Under the pieces are notes generated by a model. That model did no database searches, was not told the origin of the DNA, and worked only from the letters and a program-made list of their open reading frames with translations. The position numbers were made by a program, and so were the translations under genes. Shown one piece after another: positions 43,125 through 52,290 of a DNA stretch of 64,000 bases (position 1 is its first letter; each line of letters opens with the position of its first letter). This DNA is from Mucilaginibacter sp. L294 (GTDB lineage Bacteria > Bacteroidota > Bacteroidia > Sphingobacteriales > Sphingobacteriaceae), in contig NZ_LGEK01000010.1 in the NCBI RefSeq assembly GCF_001636615.1, positions 1 through 64,000 of the forward strand. Direction: 5' to 3'.

Positions 43125-45509
43125 TTATTTATTCTTATCCAGCACCTCAAAATTTATTTGCAGGGTGTTGCCGGCGTTATCAACCAAAGTAAGCTGATGC
43201 ATTCCCGGCGATGGGTTGAGCGCCATTTGCTGGAACGCGCTGCTTTCGCCTACGTATTTGCCATCCAGATGCCAGAATATTTTTGCGCCTGCCTGCCGGT
43301 GTGCCGCGTTACATATCATCCGCCCGCGTTTGCCATCGGCTTCCAGCGGTACGTAAACCTTGGCACCATCTTTTGGGTAAATGAGTTCCATCGGGTTGGC
43401 TTCGGCCTGGTCGCATCCGGGGGCAAATGGCGGTAGTATATGGTACTGGTAGTTCTTAGTTTTGTAATAATACTCCATGGATGGCGGCAGCACAAACCAG
43501 CTTTTATTAACGATGTTATCCGGCGAGGTGCAATTACCCGTCACCTGGGATTTCTGATCGGCAGATAAGTGCACCAGTTTGTGCCACGGGCAAACGGGCG
43601 CTTTTAAGCCCGTTCTGGGCACCCATTGCTCAACGGCATTGTCGCAATATTGCCCGGCACGGTAACCGCTTTCGCGGCAAACCTTTATTTTAACCATTTC
43701 GCCGGTAGGCTCGTCAAACCACTCGCGCGCGGCAGGCAGCAGCCGGAAGATCTCGAACAGTACCGGCGCAGCCGCGTTAATGCCTGTTAACCCGGGCCGG
43801 CCTTCGCCGTCGGTATTGCCTACCCAAACACCTACTACATACTTTGGGGTGATGCCAATAGCCCAGCCATCCCTGAAACCAAAGCTGGTACCTGTTTTCC
43901 AGGCAATACGCTGGGTAGAGCTGAACTGCTGCCAAAGCATTTCCTCGCCGGGGCGCATCACTTCTTCCATGGCCTGCAGTGTGTAATATATCGATCCCGC
44001 ATCCAGCAGGCCATTCTTTTCCGGTTTGGGTTTCTCGGCAGCGGTTTTAGCGTACACGGGCGAATGGTAATCGTCGGCACTGTATTTACCGCCGTTTTTG
44101 TTATAATGGTTTAGCACCCGGGCCATATCCGCGTACGCGCCGGTAAGTTCCCAAAGGGTGTTTTCGCCACCGCCCAATATTAGCGAAAGGCCGTAATGGT
44201 CGGCGGGCTGTTTCAGGGTGCTGATGCCTATCTTTTGTAGTTTATCATAAAAGCGTTCGTACTTATATTGCTGCAGCAATTTTACCGCAGGCACGTTCAA
44301 TGAGCGCGAGAGGGCGTTTGATGCAGGCACCGCGCCATCATAGCCCAGGTCAAAATTTTCGGGGTGGTAACCCGCTATCTGCGTGGGCACATCGGGGATA
44401 AGGCTGTTGGGTAGTATCAAACCATCATGCAGCATACTGGCGTAAAGCAGCGGTTTCAATGTACTCCCCGGGCTACGGGGCGCGTTCACCACATCCACAT
44501 CGCTTTCCATTTCCGGGTCTTCCCGATGGGCTATATTACCGGCGTAGGCCAATGTAGCGCCGGTCTCCACATCCAAAACCACGGCCGCAATGTTATTAAT
44601 ATCATTAGCCTTCAAAACTTGGTGGTGTTTTTCCAGTATATCGCCAACCTGCTCCTGTAAGTTGCTTTTGATGGTCGTTTTTAGGCGGGTTAAGGCCTGT
44701 TTTTTACTTTTTAAGTCCGCTTTAAAGCGCTGTAACAGGTGGGGGGCATTTTGCGGCAGAGGCATGGGTTTTTCGGGCACAGGCTCAAATTTGGCAAGGG
44801 CAGCGGTGGTGCTGTCTATGGTCCCCTGGCGATAAAGTTTATCAAGGAGCAGGTTACGTTTCTTTAAAAGTATCTGCCTGTTTTTACCGGGGTGCACCAA
44901 TGATGGCGAATTAGGCAATACAGCCAGCGCAGCCATTTCGCCCCAGGAGAGTTTTTCTGGCCCACGCCCAAAGTACCGCCACGAAGCCGCATCCAGCCCT
45001 ATAACATTGCTGCCGAATGGTGCATTGCTGGCATACAGGGCCATTATTTGTTTTTTACTGTAGGTGACTTCCAATCGCAGGGCCATGAAAATTTCGCCAA
45101 GCTTATTCCACACGGTGCGGTTGTGGCGGGTGCTCAGGCGGATCACCTGCATGGTAAGCGTACTGCCGCCGCTGGTAACCTTTTTGGCTTTGATATTTTG
45201 CTTGATAGCCCTGCCAAATGCCAGCGGATCAAAACCCCAATGGCTGTTAAAGCGTTTATCCTCAAAAGCGATGATGCATTTGCTGAATTTTTCGGGGACG
45301 TCGGCATTATAAGGGAAGCGCCATTGCCCGTCGGTTGCTATGGATGCGCCCAGCAACTGGCCTGCATCGTCGTCAATAACAAAGGACGTTGGGGTATTGA
45401 ACAGCTGTTTTGGGAGGCATAAGGCAAACCATAGCGCTAAAGCAAACAAAATAGCCGTTAATATCATTACTTTTGGCTTTTTCAGGTTTTGCTTTATTCG
45501 CGATAGCAT
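43125..45509 (-). CDS. pbpC: Penicillin-binding protein 1C
   Basis: A 794-aa bifunctional cell-wall synthase. A TM anchor is at about 15-33. The GT51 glycosyltransferase follows (about 60-220, IIAFEDKRFNSHWGFDPLAFGRAIKQN, GGSTLTMQVIRL), then a transpeptidase (about 300-600) with S-T-L-K in PRSPGSTLKPLLYASM, S-x-N in SRSLNVP and KTG in WKTGTSFGFRDGWAIG. The C-terminal BiPBP_C domain covers about 710-790. The often-adjacent alpha-2-macroglobulin gene is absent. The start codon is only 24 bp from the divergent GT2 start, so its promoter must lie inside that gene. Confidence 0.95.
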   Translation of the reverse strand: MLSRIKQNLKKPKVMILTAILFALALWFALCLPKQLFNTPTSFVIDDDAGQLLGASIATDGQWRFPYNADVPEKFSKCIIAFEDKRFNSHWGFDPLAFGRAIKQNIKAKKVTSGGSTLTMQVIRLSTRHNRTVWNKLGEIFMALRLEVTYSKKQIMALYASNAPFGSNVIGLDAASWRYFGRGPEKLSWGEMAALAVLPNSPSLVHPGKNRQILLKKRNLLLDKLYRQGTIDSTTAALAKFEPVPEKPMPLPQNAPHLLQRFKADLKSKKQALTRLKTTIKSNLQEQVGDILEKHHQVLKANDINNIAAVVLDVETGATLAYAGNIAHREDPEMESDVDVVNAPRSPGSTLKPLLYASMLHDGLILPNSLIPDVPTQIAGYHPENFDLGYDGAVPASNALSRSLNVPAVKLLQQYKYERFYDKLQKIGISTLKQPADHYGLSLILGGGENTLWELTGAYADMARVLNHYNKNGGKYSADDYHSPVYAKTAAEKPKPEKNGLLDAGSIYYTLQAMEEVMRPGEEMLWQQFSSTQRIAWKTGTSFGFRDGWAIGITPKYVVGVWVGNTDGEGRPGLTGINAAAPVLFEIFRLLPAAREWFDEPTGEMVKIKVCRESGYRAGQYCDNAVEQWVPRTGLKAPVCPWHKLVHLSADQKSQVTGNCTSPDNIVNKSWFVLPPSMEYYYKTKNYQYHILPPFAPGCDQAEANPMELIYPKDGAKVYVPLEADGKRGRMICNAAHRQAGAKIFWHLDGKYVGESSAFQQMALNPSPGMHQLTLVDNAGNTLQINFEVLDKNK

Positions 45510-45533
45510 TAATTTGGCATTTTATAATCCACA

Positions 45534-46259
45534 ATGAAAATAGGTAAATTATCAATAATTATTCCGGCATATAATGAGGGTGGCACCATTCACCTCATTC
45601 TGAACAAGATAAAAGCTGTTGAGCTGGTTGATGACATCCAAAAAGAAATTATTATTGTGGATGATTGCTCTACCGATAATACCGAACAGGCAGTAGCCAG
45701 TTATAAAGCAGAGCATGCTGAACTGGATATCAGGTATTTTAAACATCGGCATAATTCGGGCAAAGGTGCAGCCCTGCATACCGGCATTGCACAGGCGACG
45801 GGCGATTATACCATTATTCAGGATGCCGATCTGGAGTATGACCCAGCCGAGTATAACGACCTGTTAAAACCCGTTTGCAATGGCTTTGCCGATGTGGTTT
45901 ACGGCTCGCGGTTTATGGGCAGCAACCCGCACCGCATACTTTTCTTTTGGCATACCATAGGCAACAGGTGGTTAACCTTCCTGTCAAACATGATGAGTAA
46001 CCTAAACCTTACCGATATGGAAACCTGCTATAAATTGTTTGATACCAAACTGCTGCAATCCATTAAATTACGTGAACAGCGTTTTGGCTTTGAGCCCGAG
46101 GTGACTATAAAAGTGGCACGTATCCCTAAGATACGCATCTACGAAGTAGGGATCTCATACTACGGCCGTACGTATGACGATGGTAAGAAAATAGGATGGA
46201 GGGACGGCGTGCGTGCTATTTATTGTATCCTTAAATATGGGCTGTTCAGTAGTAAATAA
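45534..46259 (+). CDS. Glycosyltransferase family 2 (dolichol-phosphate mannosyltransferase-like)
   Basis: A 241-aa GT-A fold enzyme. N-terminal LSIIIPAYNEGGTIHLIL, the nucleotide-binding VDDCSTDNTEQ, GKGAALHTGIAQATGDYTIIQDADLEYDP (DxD metal motif as DAD) and the acceptor-side ETCYKLF are all typical of polyprenyl-phosphate sugar transferases. There are no C-terminal TM helices. It likely makes a lipid-linked sugar. Its TAA stop overlaps the trmN6 ATG by one base, so the two genes are translationally coupled. Confidence 0.9.
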   Translation: MKIGKLSIIIPAYNEGGTIHLILNKIKAVELVDDIQKEIIIVDDCSTDNTEQAVASYKAEHAELDIRYFKHRHNSGKGAALHTGIAQATGDYTIIQDADLEYDPAEYNDLLKPVCNGFADVVYGSRFMGSNPHRILFFWHTIGNRWLTFLSNMMSNLNLTDMETCYKLFDTKLLQSIKLREQRFGFEPEVTIKVARIPKIRIYEVGISYYGRTYDDGKKIGWRDGVRAIYCILKYGLFSSK

Positions 46260-46975
46260 TGGCAGGCAATATCTTTAAATTTAAACAGTTTGATGTTGAC
46301 CAAAGCGGTTGCGCCATGAAGGTGAACACCGACGGGGTTTTGCTTGGCGCGTTGGCCACAGCAAACAACCCGCAAAGTATTGTAGATATTGGTACCGGCA
46401 CCGGCGTTATTGCACTAATGCTGGCCCAAAGGTTTGCTGTTGCCCATATAGATGGTGTTGATATTGATCAGGACTCGGCCGAGGCAGCTGACCGGAATTT
46501 CAAAGCATCTCCTTTTTTATACCGGGTGTACTCAACCTTTAATACTTTTGAAGGGTATTTTAAAGACTATTATTGGAAAAAGCACGATCTGATCGTCTCT
46601 AACCCGCCGTTCTTTTTAGATTCGCTTGCATCAGCCGATGAACAAAAACGACTTGCACGGCATACCGACGGAACTTTTTTTAAAAAACTGTTGCGTTGCG
46701 CAGATGAATACCTCACAGATACCGGTACCTGCCAGGTGATATTGCCGTTGCCAACCGCCTCGGTAGTGAAAGATCTGCTGCCCAAATATCAGCTGCATTT
46801 ACAAAGAGTTATCTCCATCAAATCGTTTGCTGATTCGGCACCACATCGCGAGATTGTAACTTTTGGTAAAGAGCAGAAAGGTATCGTTGAAGATGAATTT
46901 GTAATTTATGATGCCCCAAAAGTTTATTCAGTGGAGTATCAGATTGTTTTGGGAGATTTCCTGACGATATTTTAA
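46259..46975 (+). CDS. trmN6: tRNA1(Val) (adenine37-N6)-methyltransferase
   Basis: A 238-aa class I SAM-dependent methyltransferase. The SAM motif is VDIGTGTGVIALMLAQR and the catalytic N-methyltransferase motif is SNPPFF. The opening FKFKQFDVDQSGCAMKVNTDGVLLGA matches the TrmN6/YfiC family, which modifies A37 of tRNA-Val. It overlaps the preceding GT2 stop by one base. Confidence 0.92.
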   Translation: MAGNIFKFKQFDVDQSGCAMKVNTDGVLLGALATANNPQSIVDIGTGTGVIALMLAQRFAVAHIDGVDIDQDSAEAADRNFKASPFLYRVYSTFNTFEGYFKDYYWKKHDLIVSNPPFFLDSLASADEQKRLARHTDGTFFKKLLRCADEYLTDTGTCQVILPLPTASVVKDLLPKYQLHLQRVISIKSFADSAPHREIVTFGKEQKGIVEDEFVIYDAPKVYSVEYQIVLGDFLTIF

Positions 46976-46996
46976 ATCTAAATTCTAAAATAAATA

Positions 46997-47488
46997 ATGA
47001 CCCGTATAGGCCTCATATCAGATACCCACGGTTACCTCGACGATGCAGTTTTTAAACATTTTGAAAATTGCGACGAGATCTGGCATGCCGGCGATTTTGG
47101 AAATATTGAACTGGCCGATAAACTTGCCGCCTTTAAACCGCTCAGGGGGGTATATGGCAATATCGACGGTACTGATGTGCGACAAGTGTACCCCGAGCAC
47201 CTGCGTTTTATGTGCGAAAAGGTGGATGTTTGGATGACGCATATCGGCGGATATCCCGATAGATATGCACCGGATGTTAAGCGTGAAATATACACTAAGT
47301 CTCCGGGGCTATTCATCAGCGGGCACTCGCATATCCTGAAAGTGATTTACGATAAAAAGATAAATTGTTTGCATTTAAACCCCGGTGCAGCTGGAAAACA
47401 AGGCTGGCAGAAGGTGCGTACTTTAATAAGATTTTCTATAACTGATGAAAAAATTCATACCTTAGACGTTATTGAACTGCATAAATAA
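46997..47488 (+). CDS. Metallophosphoesterase, YfcE/MJ0936 type
   Basis: A 163-aa calcineurin-like phosphodiesterase of the short family. Metal ligands are in GLISDTHGYLD, HAGDFGN, YGNIDG, and MTHIGGYPD, with a final GHSHILKV. Members hydrolyse phosphodiesters in the cytoplasm; the natural substrate is usually unknown. It follows trmN6 after 21 bp and likely belongs to the same operon. Confidence 0.92.
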   Translation: MTRIGLISDTHGYLDDAVFKHFENCDEIWHAGDFGNIELADKLAAFKPLRGVYGNIDGTDVRQVYPEHLRFMCEKVDVWMTHIGGYPDRYAPDVKREIYTKSPGLFISGHSHILKVIYDKKINCLHLNPGAAGKQGWQKVRTLIRFSITDEKIHTLDVIELHK

Positions 47489-47513
47489 TATGTAGTTTTT
47501 ACACTAAGTACCC

Positions 47514-48563
47514 ATGAAAGCAGTTAAAACCTTAGGGCAATTTATTATTGAAAAACAAGCCGATTTTCCATATGCGAAGGGAGAGTTGTCGCGGCTATTA
47601 CGTGATATCGGCATAGCTGCCAAAATTGTGAACCGGGAGGTGAACAAAGCCGGTCTGGCAGATATTTTGGGTGATGCAGGCACCACCAACATACAGGGCG
47701 AAGGGCAAAAGAAACTGGATGTTTACGCCAATGAGCAATTTATATCGGCCCTTAAATATGGCGGCGAATGCTGCATGGTAGCCTCCGAAGAAAACGACGA
47801 ATGCATCCACATCGAGTCGGAAGTATCAAAAAACGCCAAGTACATTGTAGCTATCGATCCATTGGATGGTTCATCAAATATTGATGTGAACGTAGGGGTG
47901 GGCACCATCTTTTCTATCTATCGCCGTATCTCGCCCGAAGGGAAGGCAAACCTTGCCGACGTATTACAGCGCGGTACCGAACAGGTGGCCGCGGGGTATG
48001 TGATATACGGGTCATCAACCATGTTGGTGTACACTACCGGCAAGGGCGTTAACGGCTTTACGTTAGATCCCTCGATAGGCGAGTTTTGCCTTTCGCACCC
48101 CAATATGTGCATCCCGGATGATGGGGTTATTTATTCTATTAACGAGGGGTATTACTCGCACTTCCCTGATGGGGTGAAGAAATATATTAAATACTGCCAG
48201 GTTGAGGATGTCAAAACAAAAAGACCTTATACTTCCCGTTACATCGGTTCTATGGTGGCCGATTTGCACCGTAACATGATCAAAGGCGGTATCTTCATAT
48301 ATCCGTTAACAGCTGCCGCGCCAAATGGTAAGCTGCGTTTGGTTTATGAGTGCAACCCCATGGCTTTTATTATTGAACAGGCAGGTGGCACGGCCAGCAA
48401 CGGCTATAACCGTATTTTAGAGCTGCAGGTAACCGAACTGCATCAGCGCTCGGCCATCTTCATCGGCTCCAAAAACATGGTAGCCAAAGCCGAAGAAATG
48501 ATGGCCTGCTTTTCGCCGCAGCTTACCAAAAAGAATTTTGAGGGCGATGTGTGCTTGCAGTAG
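47514..48563 (+). CDS. fbp: Class I fructose-1,6-bisphosphatase
   Basis: A 349-aa gluconeogenic enzyme. Metal and substrate motifs are [31 protein letters not shown], the class I signature [20 protein letters not shown], and C-terminal [21 protein letters not shown]. It converts fructose-1,6-bisphosphate to fructose-6-phosphate. It is 25 bp downstream of the phosphoesterase on the same strand and converges on the SMR exporter. Confidence 0.97.
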   Translation: MKAVKTLGQFIIEKQADFPYAKGELSRLLRDIGIAAKIVNREVNKAGLADILGDAGTTNIQGEGQKKLDVYANEQFISALKYGGECCMVASEENDECIHIESEVSKNAKYIVAIDPLDGSSNIDVNVGVGTIFSIYRRISPEGKANLADVLQRGTEQVAAGYVIYGSSTMLVYTTGKGVNGFTLDPSIGEFCLSHPNMCIPDDGVIYSINEGYYSHFPDGVKKYIKYCQVEDVKTKRPYTSRYIGSMVADLHRNMIKGGIFIYPLTAAAPNGKLRLVYECNPMAFIIEQAGGTASNGYNRILELQVTELHQRSAIFIGSKNMVAKAEEMMACFSPQLTKKNFEGDVCLQ

Positions 48564-48600
48564 AGAAGTAATAATATACAACGCCGGGAGAAACGTCGCC

Positions 48601-48635
48601 GCCGGGTAAGATCAGTATTTATGAAATTACCCGGC
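48601..48635. terminator. Hairpin between fbp and the SMR gene
   Basis: GCCGGGTAA (48601-48609) pairs perfectly with TTACCCGGC (48627-48635) across a 17-nt loop. It lies between converging genes. The following T content is weak. Confidence 0.55.
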
Positions 48636-48654
48636 AATTGTTTGGTGAGAAGCC

Positions 48655-48981
48655 TTAGTGTGATACCGCTTTTAAACCAACTATAGAACCAATCAACGTA
48701 GCCATAAATACCAATCGCCAAAAAGTTAGTGGTTCATTGAAAACCAGGATGCCCATAGCCACGGTTCCCACTGCCCCGATGCCTGTCCAAACTGCATATG
48801 CTGTACCAATAGGCAGTGTTTGCGTAGCCTTGATGAGTAAGGTCATGCTAACAAACAACGAAATTATAAAACAACCAAACCACCAGTAAGTAGCCGCGCC
48901 GCTTGTTTCTTTTACCTTACCTAAACACAAGGCGAATATTACTTCGAATATCCCACCTATTATAACATATATCCAGCTCAT
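48655..48981 (-). CDS. SMR-family small multidrug/guanidinium exporter (SugE/Gdx-like)
   Basis: About 108 aa from the ATG at 48981 (an upstream Met would add 6 residues). Four TM helices are present. The essential glutamate in TM1 is in IYVIIGGIFEVIFALCLGKVKE, and GTAYAVWTGIGAVGTVAMGILVFNEPL is the SMR core. The sequence is closer to SugE/Gdx than EmrE by the FALCLGK and W-x-GIGAVGT residues. No guanidine riboswitch is visible upstream. A Crp/Fnr regulator on the same strand immediately upstream may control it. Confidence 0.88.
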   Translation of the reverse strand: MSWIYVIIGGIFEVIFALCLGKVKETSGAATYWWFGCFIISLFVSMTLLIKATQTLPIGTAYAVWTGIGAVGTVAMGILVFNEPLTFWRLVFMATLIGSIVGLKAVSH

Positions 48982-49052
48982 ATTATTTTCCTGCCGCAAA
49001 GAACAGGAATATGAGCCGCTTAATTTTTTACAAATGTTAAAAAATGAAATAG

Positions 49053-49616
49053 TTAGCGAAGGTCGGCCCTGATACGGCTTAGGCTCACCTGGCTAATGCC
49101 TAAATAAGATGCGATATAGCCTAATTGTACACGCCTTAGCAAGTCTGGCTGTGTTTGCATCAGCTCGTTATAGCGTTCTACAGCCGTTTTAAACTGCATA
49201 GATATAAGCCGTTCTTCGGTTTTTATCAATTCCTGTTCCACCAGTTTCCTTCCCCAGTTGGCAAAATGAATGTCAAGGTCAAATAATGCCCGTAAATTGC
49301 GGGTTTCTAATTCATATAGTTCGCAGTTTTCCAGCAGCTCAATGTTTTCATAACCTTTCTCATTTGCCACATAACTTCTCATCGAAATTACGGTATCACC
49401 TTCCTGCCCAAACCAAAAGGTTACCTGCCCGCTTGCTTTATCAGAATAGGCGCGCACTATGCCCTTTTTGATGAAGTACATCCGGTGTTCTACCTTACCT
49501 TCTTTGAGTAAGATGTGCCCTTTAGGAAAAGTAACCTCTGTTATATTGGCTTTAAGCGCGTTTTTTGACTGTTCAGGCAGCTGTCCAAATTGGTCGATGA
49601 TTTTATCAATATTCAT
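49053..49616 (-). CDS. Crp/Fnr-family transcriptional regulator
   Basis: About 187 aa from the ATG at 49616. An upstream Met at 49661 would add a hydrophobic stretch that overlaps the promoter. The cyclic-nucleotide-binding beta-roll (about 25-110, FPKGHILLKEGKVEHRMYFIKKGIVRAY) and a C-terminal HTH (LGYIASYLGISQVSLSRIRADLR) are present. The cAMP-binding RxS pattern is lacking, as in most Bacteroidota members of this type. It probably regulates the adjacent SMR exporter. Confidence 0.9.
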   Translation of the reverse strand: MNIDKIIDQFGQLPEQSKNALKANITEVTFPKGHILLKEGKVEHRMYFIKKGIVRAYSDKASGQVTFWFGQEGDTVISMRSYVANEKGYENIELLENCELYELETRNLRALFDLDIHFANWGRKLVEQELIKTEERLISMQFKTAVERYNELMQTQPDLLRRVQLGYIASYLGISQVSLSRIRADLR

Positions 49617-49643
49617 TTTTTGAAAGCAGGTTAGCCATAATAG

Positions 49644-49651
49644 CAAAAGTA
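49644..49651 (-). promoter_or_regulatory. -7 element of the Crp/Fnr gene
   Basis: TACTTTTG on the minus strand, an exact TAnnTTTG match, lies 27 bp before the ATG at 49616. It supports that start over the one at 49661. Confidence 0.5.
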
Positions 49652-49731
49652 AAATAACCATTGTTATAAACGTACACCTACCAAAGCCGTTTATGCATAA
49701 AACAATTCGCGGTATATTTTATTATTTGTGG

Positions 49732-50118
49732 ATGATAACAGTAATTGGAATTTTTGATGATGTAAACCTTGCTGAAGAAGCAAGCTCGTACCTGCTGGGG
49801 AACGAGTTTACAGCTGAGAATATTGATATCCATACCCATGGAGATCAGATAGATGAGCATAACCGTATAGGCGACTTTTTTAACCACCTGATAGACGATG
49901 AAAAACAAGCCGCGCATTTTGCCACGCTGGGCCGTAATGGCTCAATAGTTACCGTACATGCCGTATCCGCCCGCGAAGCACAGGAAGCAGCCGACGCGTT
50001 GAATAATTACGGGGCGATTGAGGTTAACGCAGAAGACGATAGCCCATCACATAGCCAGCAGATAGAGCGTATAGTAGCAGACGATAAACGTTTACGTGGC
50101 AGTTACCCTGTTAAATAA
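49732..50118 (+). CDS. YflT-like general stress domain protein
   Basis: About 128 aa from the ATG at 49732. A start at 49693 would add 13 residues through the probable promoter region. It has a ferredoxin-like alpha/beta fold (ITVIGIFDDVNLAEEASSYLLGNEF; GSIVTVHAVSAREAQEAADALNNYGAIEV), resembling B. subtilis YflT and related general-stress proteins. The acidic middle and HS-rich tail are soluble. Function is unknown beyond a likely stress association. Confidence 0.7.
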   Translation: MITVIGIFDDVNLAEEASSYLLGNEFTAENIDIHTHGDQIDEHNRIGDFFNHLIDDEKQAAHFATLGRNGSIVTVHAVSAREAQEAADALNNYGAIEVNAEDDSPSHSQQIERIVADDKRLRGSYPVK

Positions 50119-50156
50119 TTACTAATTTAGGGGTTAGAAATGCAAGAATATAAGGT

Positions 50157-50516
50157 ATGGACACCACCGACAAGCACAACGACCGTATTGCAAAAATGAC
50201 CTTTGCCTCGGTATATCCTATGTACCTGGCAAAGGTAGAGAAGAAAGGGCGCACAAAAGAAGAGCTGCACCAGGTGATACAATGGCTAACCGGTTTTGAT
50301 AACAGTAAGCTGAATGAGCTCATCGAAAAAAAGGTAACCTTTGAAACCTTCTTTCAAACGGCGTTGCTAAACCCCAATGCATCCCTCATTACCGGGATGA
50401 TCTGCGGATACCGCATAGAGGAAATAGAGAACGCCTTAACACAGCAGGTGAGGTACCTGGATAAATTGGTGGATGAACTGGCAAAGGGGAGGAAGATGGA
50501 TAAGATATTGCGGTAA
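50157..50516 (+). CDS. DUF2200 family protein
   Basis: A 119-aa protein matching the DUF2200 pattern: HNDRIAKMTFASVYPMYLAKVEKKGRTKEELHQVIQWLTGFD, then TFETFFQTALLNPNASLITGMICGYRIEEIENALTQQVRYLDKLVDELAKG. Small and soluble, probably helical; function unknown. 38 bp after the stress-domain gene on the same strand. Confidence 0.88.
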   Translation: MDTTDKHNDRIAKMTFASVYPMYLAKVEKKGRTKEELHQVIQWLTGFDNSKLNELIEKKVTFETFFQTALLNPNASLITGMICGYRIEEIENALTQQVRYLDKLVDELAKGRKMDKILR

Positions 50517-50563
50517 GCTTAAAACAAACGCTTTATAGTTAAGGACATTTGAGCACCCAGTGT

Positions 50564-51226
50564 TTATTTTGAACTTAAGCTATTTTTACTTTTTATCATT
50601 TTGTAAATAGCGTAAATGCCTGGGATCATGGGTAATATGGCAGTATACATACCGGCGAAATAGTATTTACCAGTGATGTTGAACCAATAATTGTGCATGC
50701 CATCGACGAACGTACCTTTTACATTTTGAGAAAGTGTGTTTTTTATTTCGGGTAAGATGTCGGGTTTTAGTATCGGAAAGATAAAATGTGTGAACTCTGC
50801 AACACCGGGGCCTATAAATATAAAGCACGCTATAAAACCCGCTACAGGAACTTTATAATACAAACCGAGTGCTGTGAATGTGTACAGGATTGGGCCGATG
50901 AAGGCAAAAATCATTAGGAAAGACTGTTCAGTCCAGGTGATATTAAATAACCGGCTCATTGCTGGGCCGAAGCCAGTAAGATATTCCTCACACATATGTA
51001 TTTCAAGTGCGGCAACGGTTAGTAGAAATAAAGGCAAGATGATTTTGGGATCAATTGGGTTTTTGAGGTAAGTTTTGTACCACAAAATAAACCCAATGAC
51101 TCCGGAACCACCTACAATGATCACCGGTGGCAGGCCGATGTGCCGATAACCCTGAATTGAAGCCACGGTGATAAATACGGCTGCTATGGCCATACTAATG
51201 TATTGTATTCTTTTTGTTGTTTCCAT
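50564..51226 (-). CDS. HXXEE-domain membrane protein
   Basis: A 220-aa protein with about six TM helices. The defining H-x-x-E-E motif is in LEIHMCEEYLTGFG (about residue 96-100), followed by further hydrophobic segments (FLMIFAFIGPILYTFTALGLYY, VAGFIACFIFIGPGVAEFTHFIFP). HXXEE proteins are thought to be metal-dependent membrane enzymes, but no reaction is established. The gene is 1 bp downstream of a TetR gene and forms a two-gene operon with it. Confidence 0.82.
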   Translation of the reverse strand: METTKRIQYISMAIAAVFITVASIQGYRHIGLPPVIIVGGSGVIGFILWYKTYLKNPIDPKIILPLFLLTVAALEIHMCEEYLTGFGPAMSRLFNITWTEQSFLMIFAFIGPILYTFTALGLYYKVPVAGFIACFIFIGPGVAEFTHFIFPILKPDILPEIKNTLSQNVKGTFVDGMHNYWFNITGKYYFAGMYTAILPMIPGIYAIYKMIKSKNSLSSK

Positions 51227-51227
51227 T

Positions 51228-51803
51228 TTACAATCTTTTTAATAATTCATTAATAATGTGCGCTTTTCTTTCCTGAAGCAGCGTTTTGTATTGTTGATCT
51301 GATTGTTGAAGCATTCTTTTAAATACAGGAGCAATCACAAATGGGTAAACGCACAGGGCAACCATATCCATAAACAGGTTATTCGCATCCGTTTTACCAT
51401 GAGTTTGGTTATCTACCTGATCTTTGAAGTAACTGATATCAATTTTGTTTTTACCGGCAAAAAGATCAGTGATCCGTTCCGGATTAAAAGTTAATTCGTT
51501 TAATACAAAAACCGGAATGCCGGGGGTTTCCGCTAAAGCATCTACCGTGTGGTTCACATAATCGACTATTTTTTGTTCCAGCGGCACATCGCTCTTTAGT
51601 ACCTCTGCCACCCGTTCTGCAAAAACAGCAAATGCCTGCTCAAAAATCCGGTTAAATAACAACTCTTTAGTTTTAAAATAATAATGCAGCATGGCTTTGT
51701 TGATGCCAGCTTTATCAGCTATTTCCTGCATCCGCGTTCCCGCCAATCCTTTGCGGTAAAATATATCACGCGCCTCGTTTAAAATATGTTCTTCTGTTGT
51801 CAT
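51228..51803 (-). CDS. TetR-family transcriptional regulator
   Basis: A 191-aa repressor. The N-terminal HTH is clear: LAGTRMQEIADKAGINKAMLHYYFKTKELLFNRIFEQ (about residues 20-56). The C-terminal ligand domain is typical in length. It lies directly before the HXXEE gene and has a palindrome covering its own promoter region (51816-51829), so autoregulation and control of the downstream gene are likely. Confidence 0.92.
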   Translation of the reverse strand: MTTEEHILNEARDIFYRKGLAGTRMQEIADKAGINKAMLHYYFKTKELLFNRIFEQAFAVFAERVAEVLKSDVPLEQKIVDYVNHTVDALAETPGIPVFVLNELTFNPERITDLFAGKNKIDISYFKDQVDNQTHGKTDANNLFMDMVALCVYPFVIAPVFKRMLQQSDQQYKTLLQERKAHIINELLKRL

Positions 51804-51815
51804 TATATTATTAAC

Positions 51816-51829
51816 TAACCAGTTGGTTA
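51816..51829 (-). promoter_or_regulatory. Candidate TetR operator
   Basis: TAACCA-GT-TGGTTA is an inverted repeat with a 2-bp spacer, 13 bp upstream of the tetR start codon. Position and size fit a TetR-family operator overlapping the transcription start. Confidence 0.6.
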
Positions 51830-51959
51830 ATAATTAAAATAAATTATTGTTTTATTATGGCGATAAAAATCCATATCAACAGAAAATAAAATCTGACAAG
51901 CGAAAATTGGATCGAAAAAAAGAAAAGCAACTTGTAAACCAAGAGTTGGAAATAGAATA

Positions 51960-52032
51960 AAACAAAAAACGCTCCTCATTTTCATAAGAAGCGTTCCGGG
52001 TAAATGATGTGGGGCTCGAACCCACGACCCTC
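51960..52032. repeat. Left direct repeat: tRNA-His 3' fragment plus terminator (att-like)
   Basis: 73 bp nearly identical to 52749-52819, with two substitutions and a 2-bp indel. Read on the minus strand it contains the variable loop, T-arm and 3' acceptor strand of tRNA-His followed by its terminator hairpin (51963-51994). The 5' half of the tRNA is missing, so it is not a functional tRNA. Confidence 0.9.
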
Positions 52033-52071
52033 CATTTGCGTTTTTATTTGAATAATACTTATCTTTATATC

Positions 52072-52290
52072 ATGACTACAATGACATTACAAGTTCCGGA
52101 TGCGTTGGAGAACGAGCATGATGAAACTGTCCGTTTGATTGCGGCCAAGCTATATGAAGCTGGCAAACTATCTTTAGGGCAGGCTGCAGAGATGTGTTCA
52201 ATGAAAAAATGGGACTTTGCAGAGATCCTGATAAATTTTGGTGTAAACTACCTCGATCCAAGCGTTCAGGCTGATTTGGACCATGCCTGA
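52072..52290 (+). CDS. UPF0175-family antitoxin
   Basis: 72 aa from the ATG at 52072; a longer in-frame start at 52009 runs into the tRNA repeat and is rejected. The UPF0175 pattern is complete: LQVPDALENEHDETVRLIAAKLYEAGKLSLGQAAEMCSMKKWDFAEILINFGVNYLD. The family has a ribbon/helix-like DNA-binding fold and is predicted to neutralise DUF3368 PIN-domain toxins. It overlaps the toxin gene by 8 bp, the usual antitoxin-first order. Confidence 0.9.
   Translation: MTTMTLQVPDALENEHDETVRLIAAKLYEAGKLSLGQAAEMCSMKKWDFAEILINFGVNYLDPSVQADLDHA

Noticed and set aside
48982..49052. Guanidine riboswitch for the SMR gene
   Set aside because: The leader is under 75 bp and shows no conserved riboswitch stems; the preceding gene is a Crp/Fnr regulator.
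49693..49731. Earlier start of the stress-domain gene
   Set aside because: The added residues (MHKTIRGIFYYLW) come from the probable promoter region and do not fit the domain start.
52009..52071. N-terminal extension of the UPF0175 ORF
   Set aside because: It reads through the tRNA-His fragment and does not match the family; the ATG at 52072 gives the normal N-terminus.
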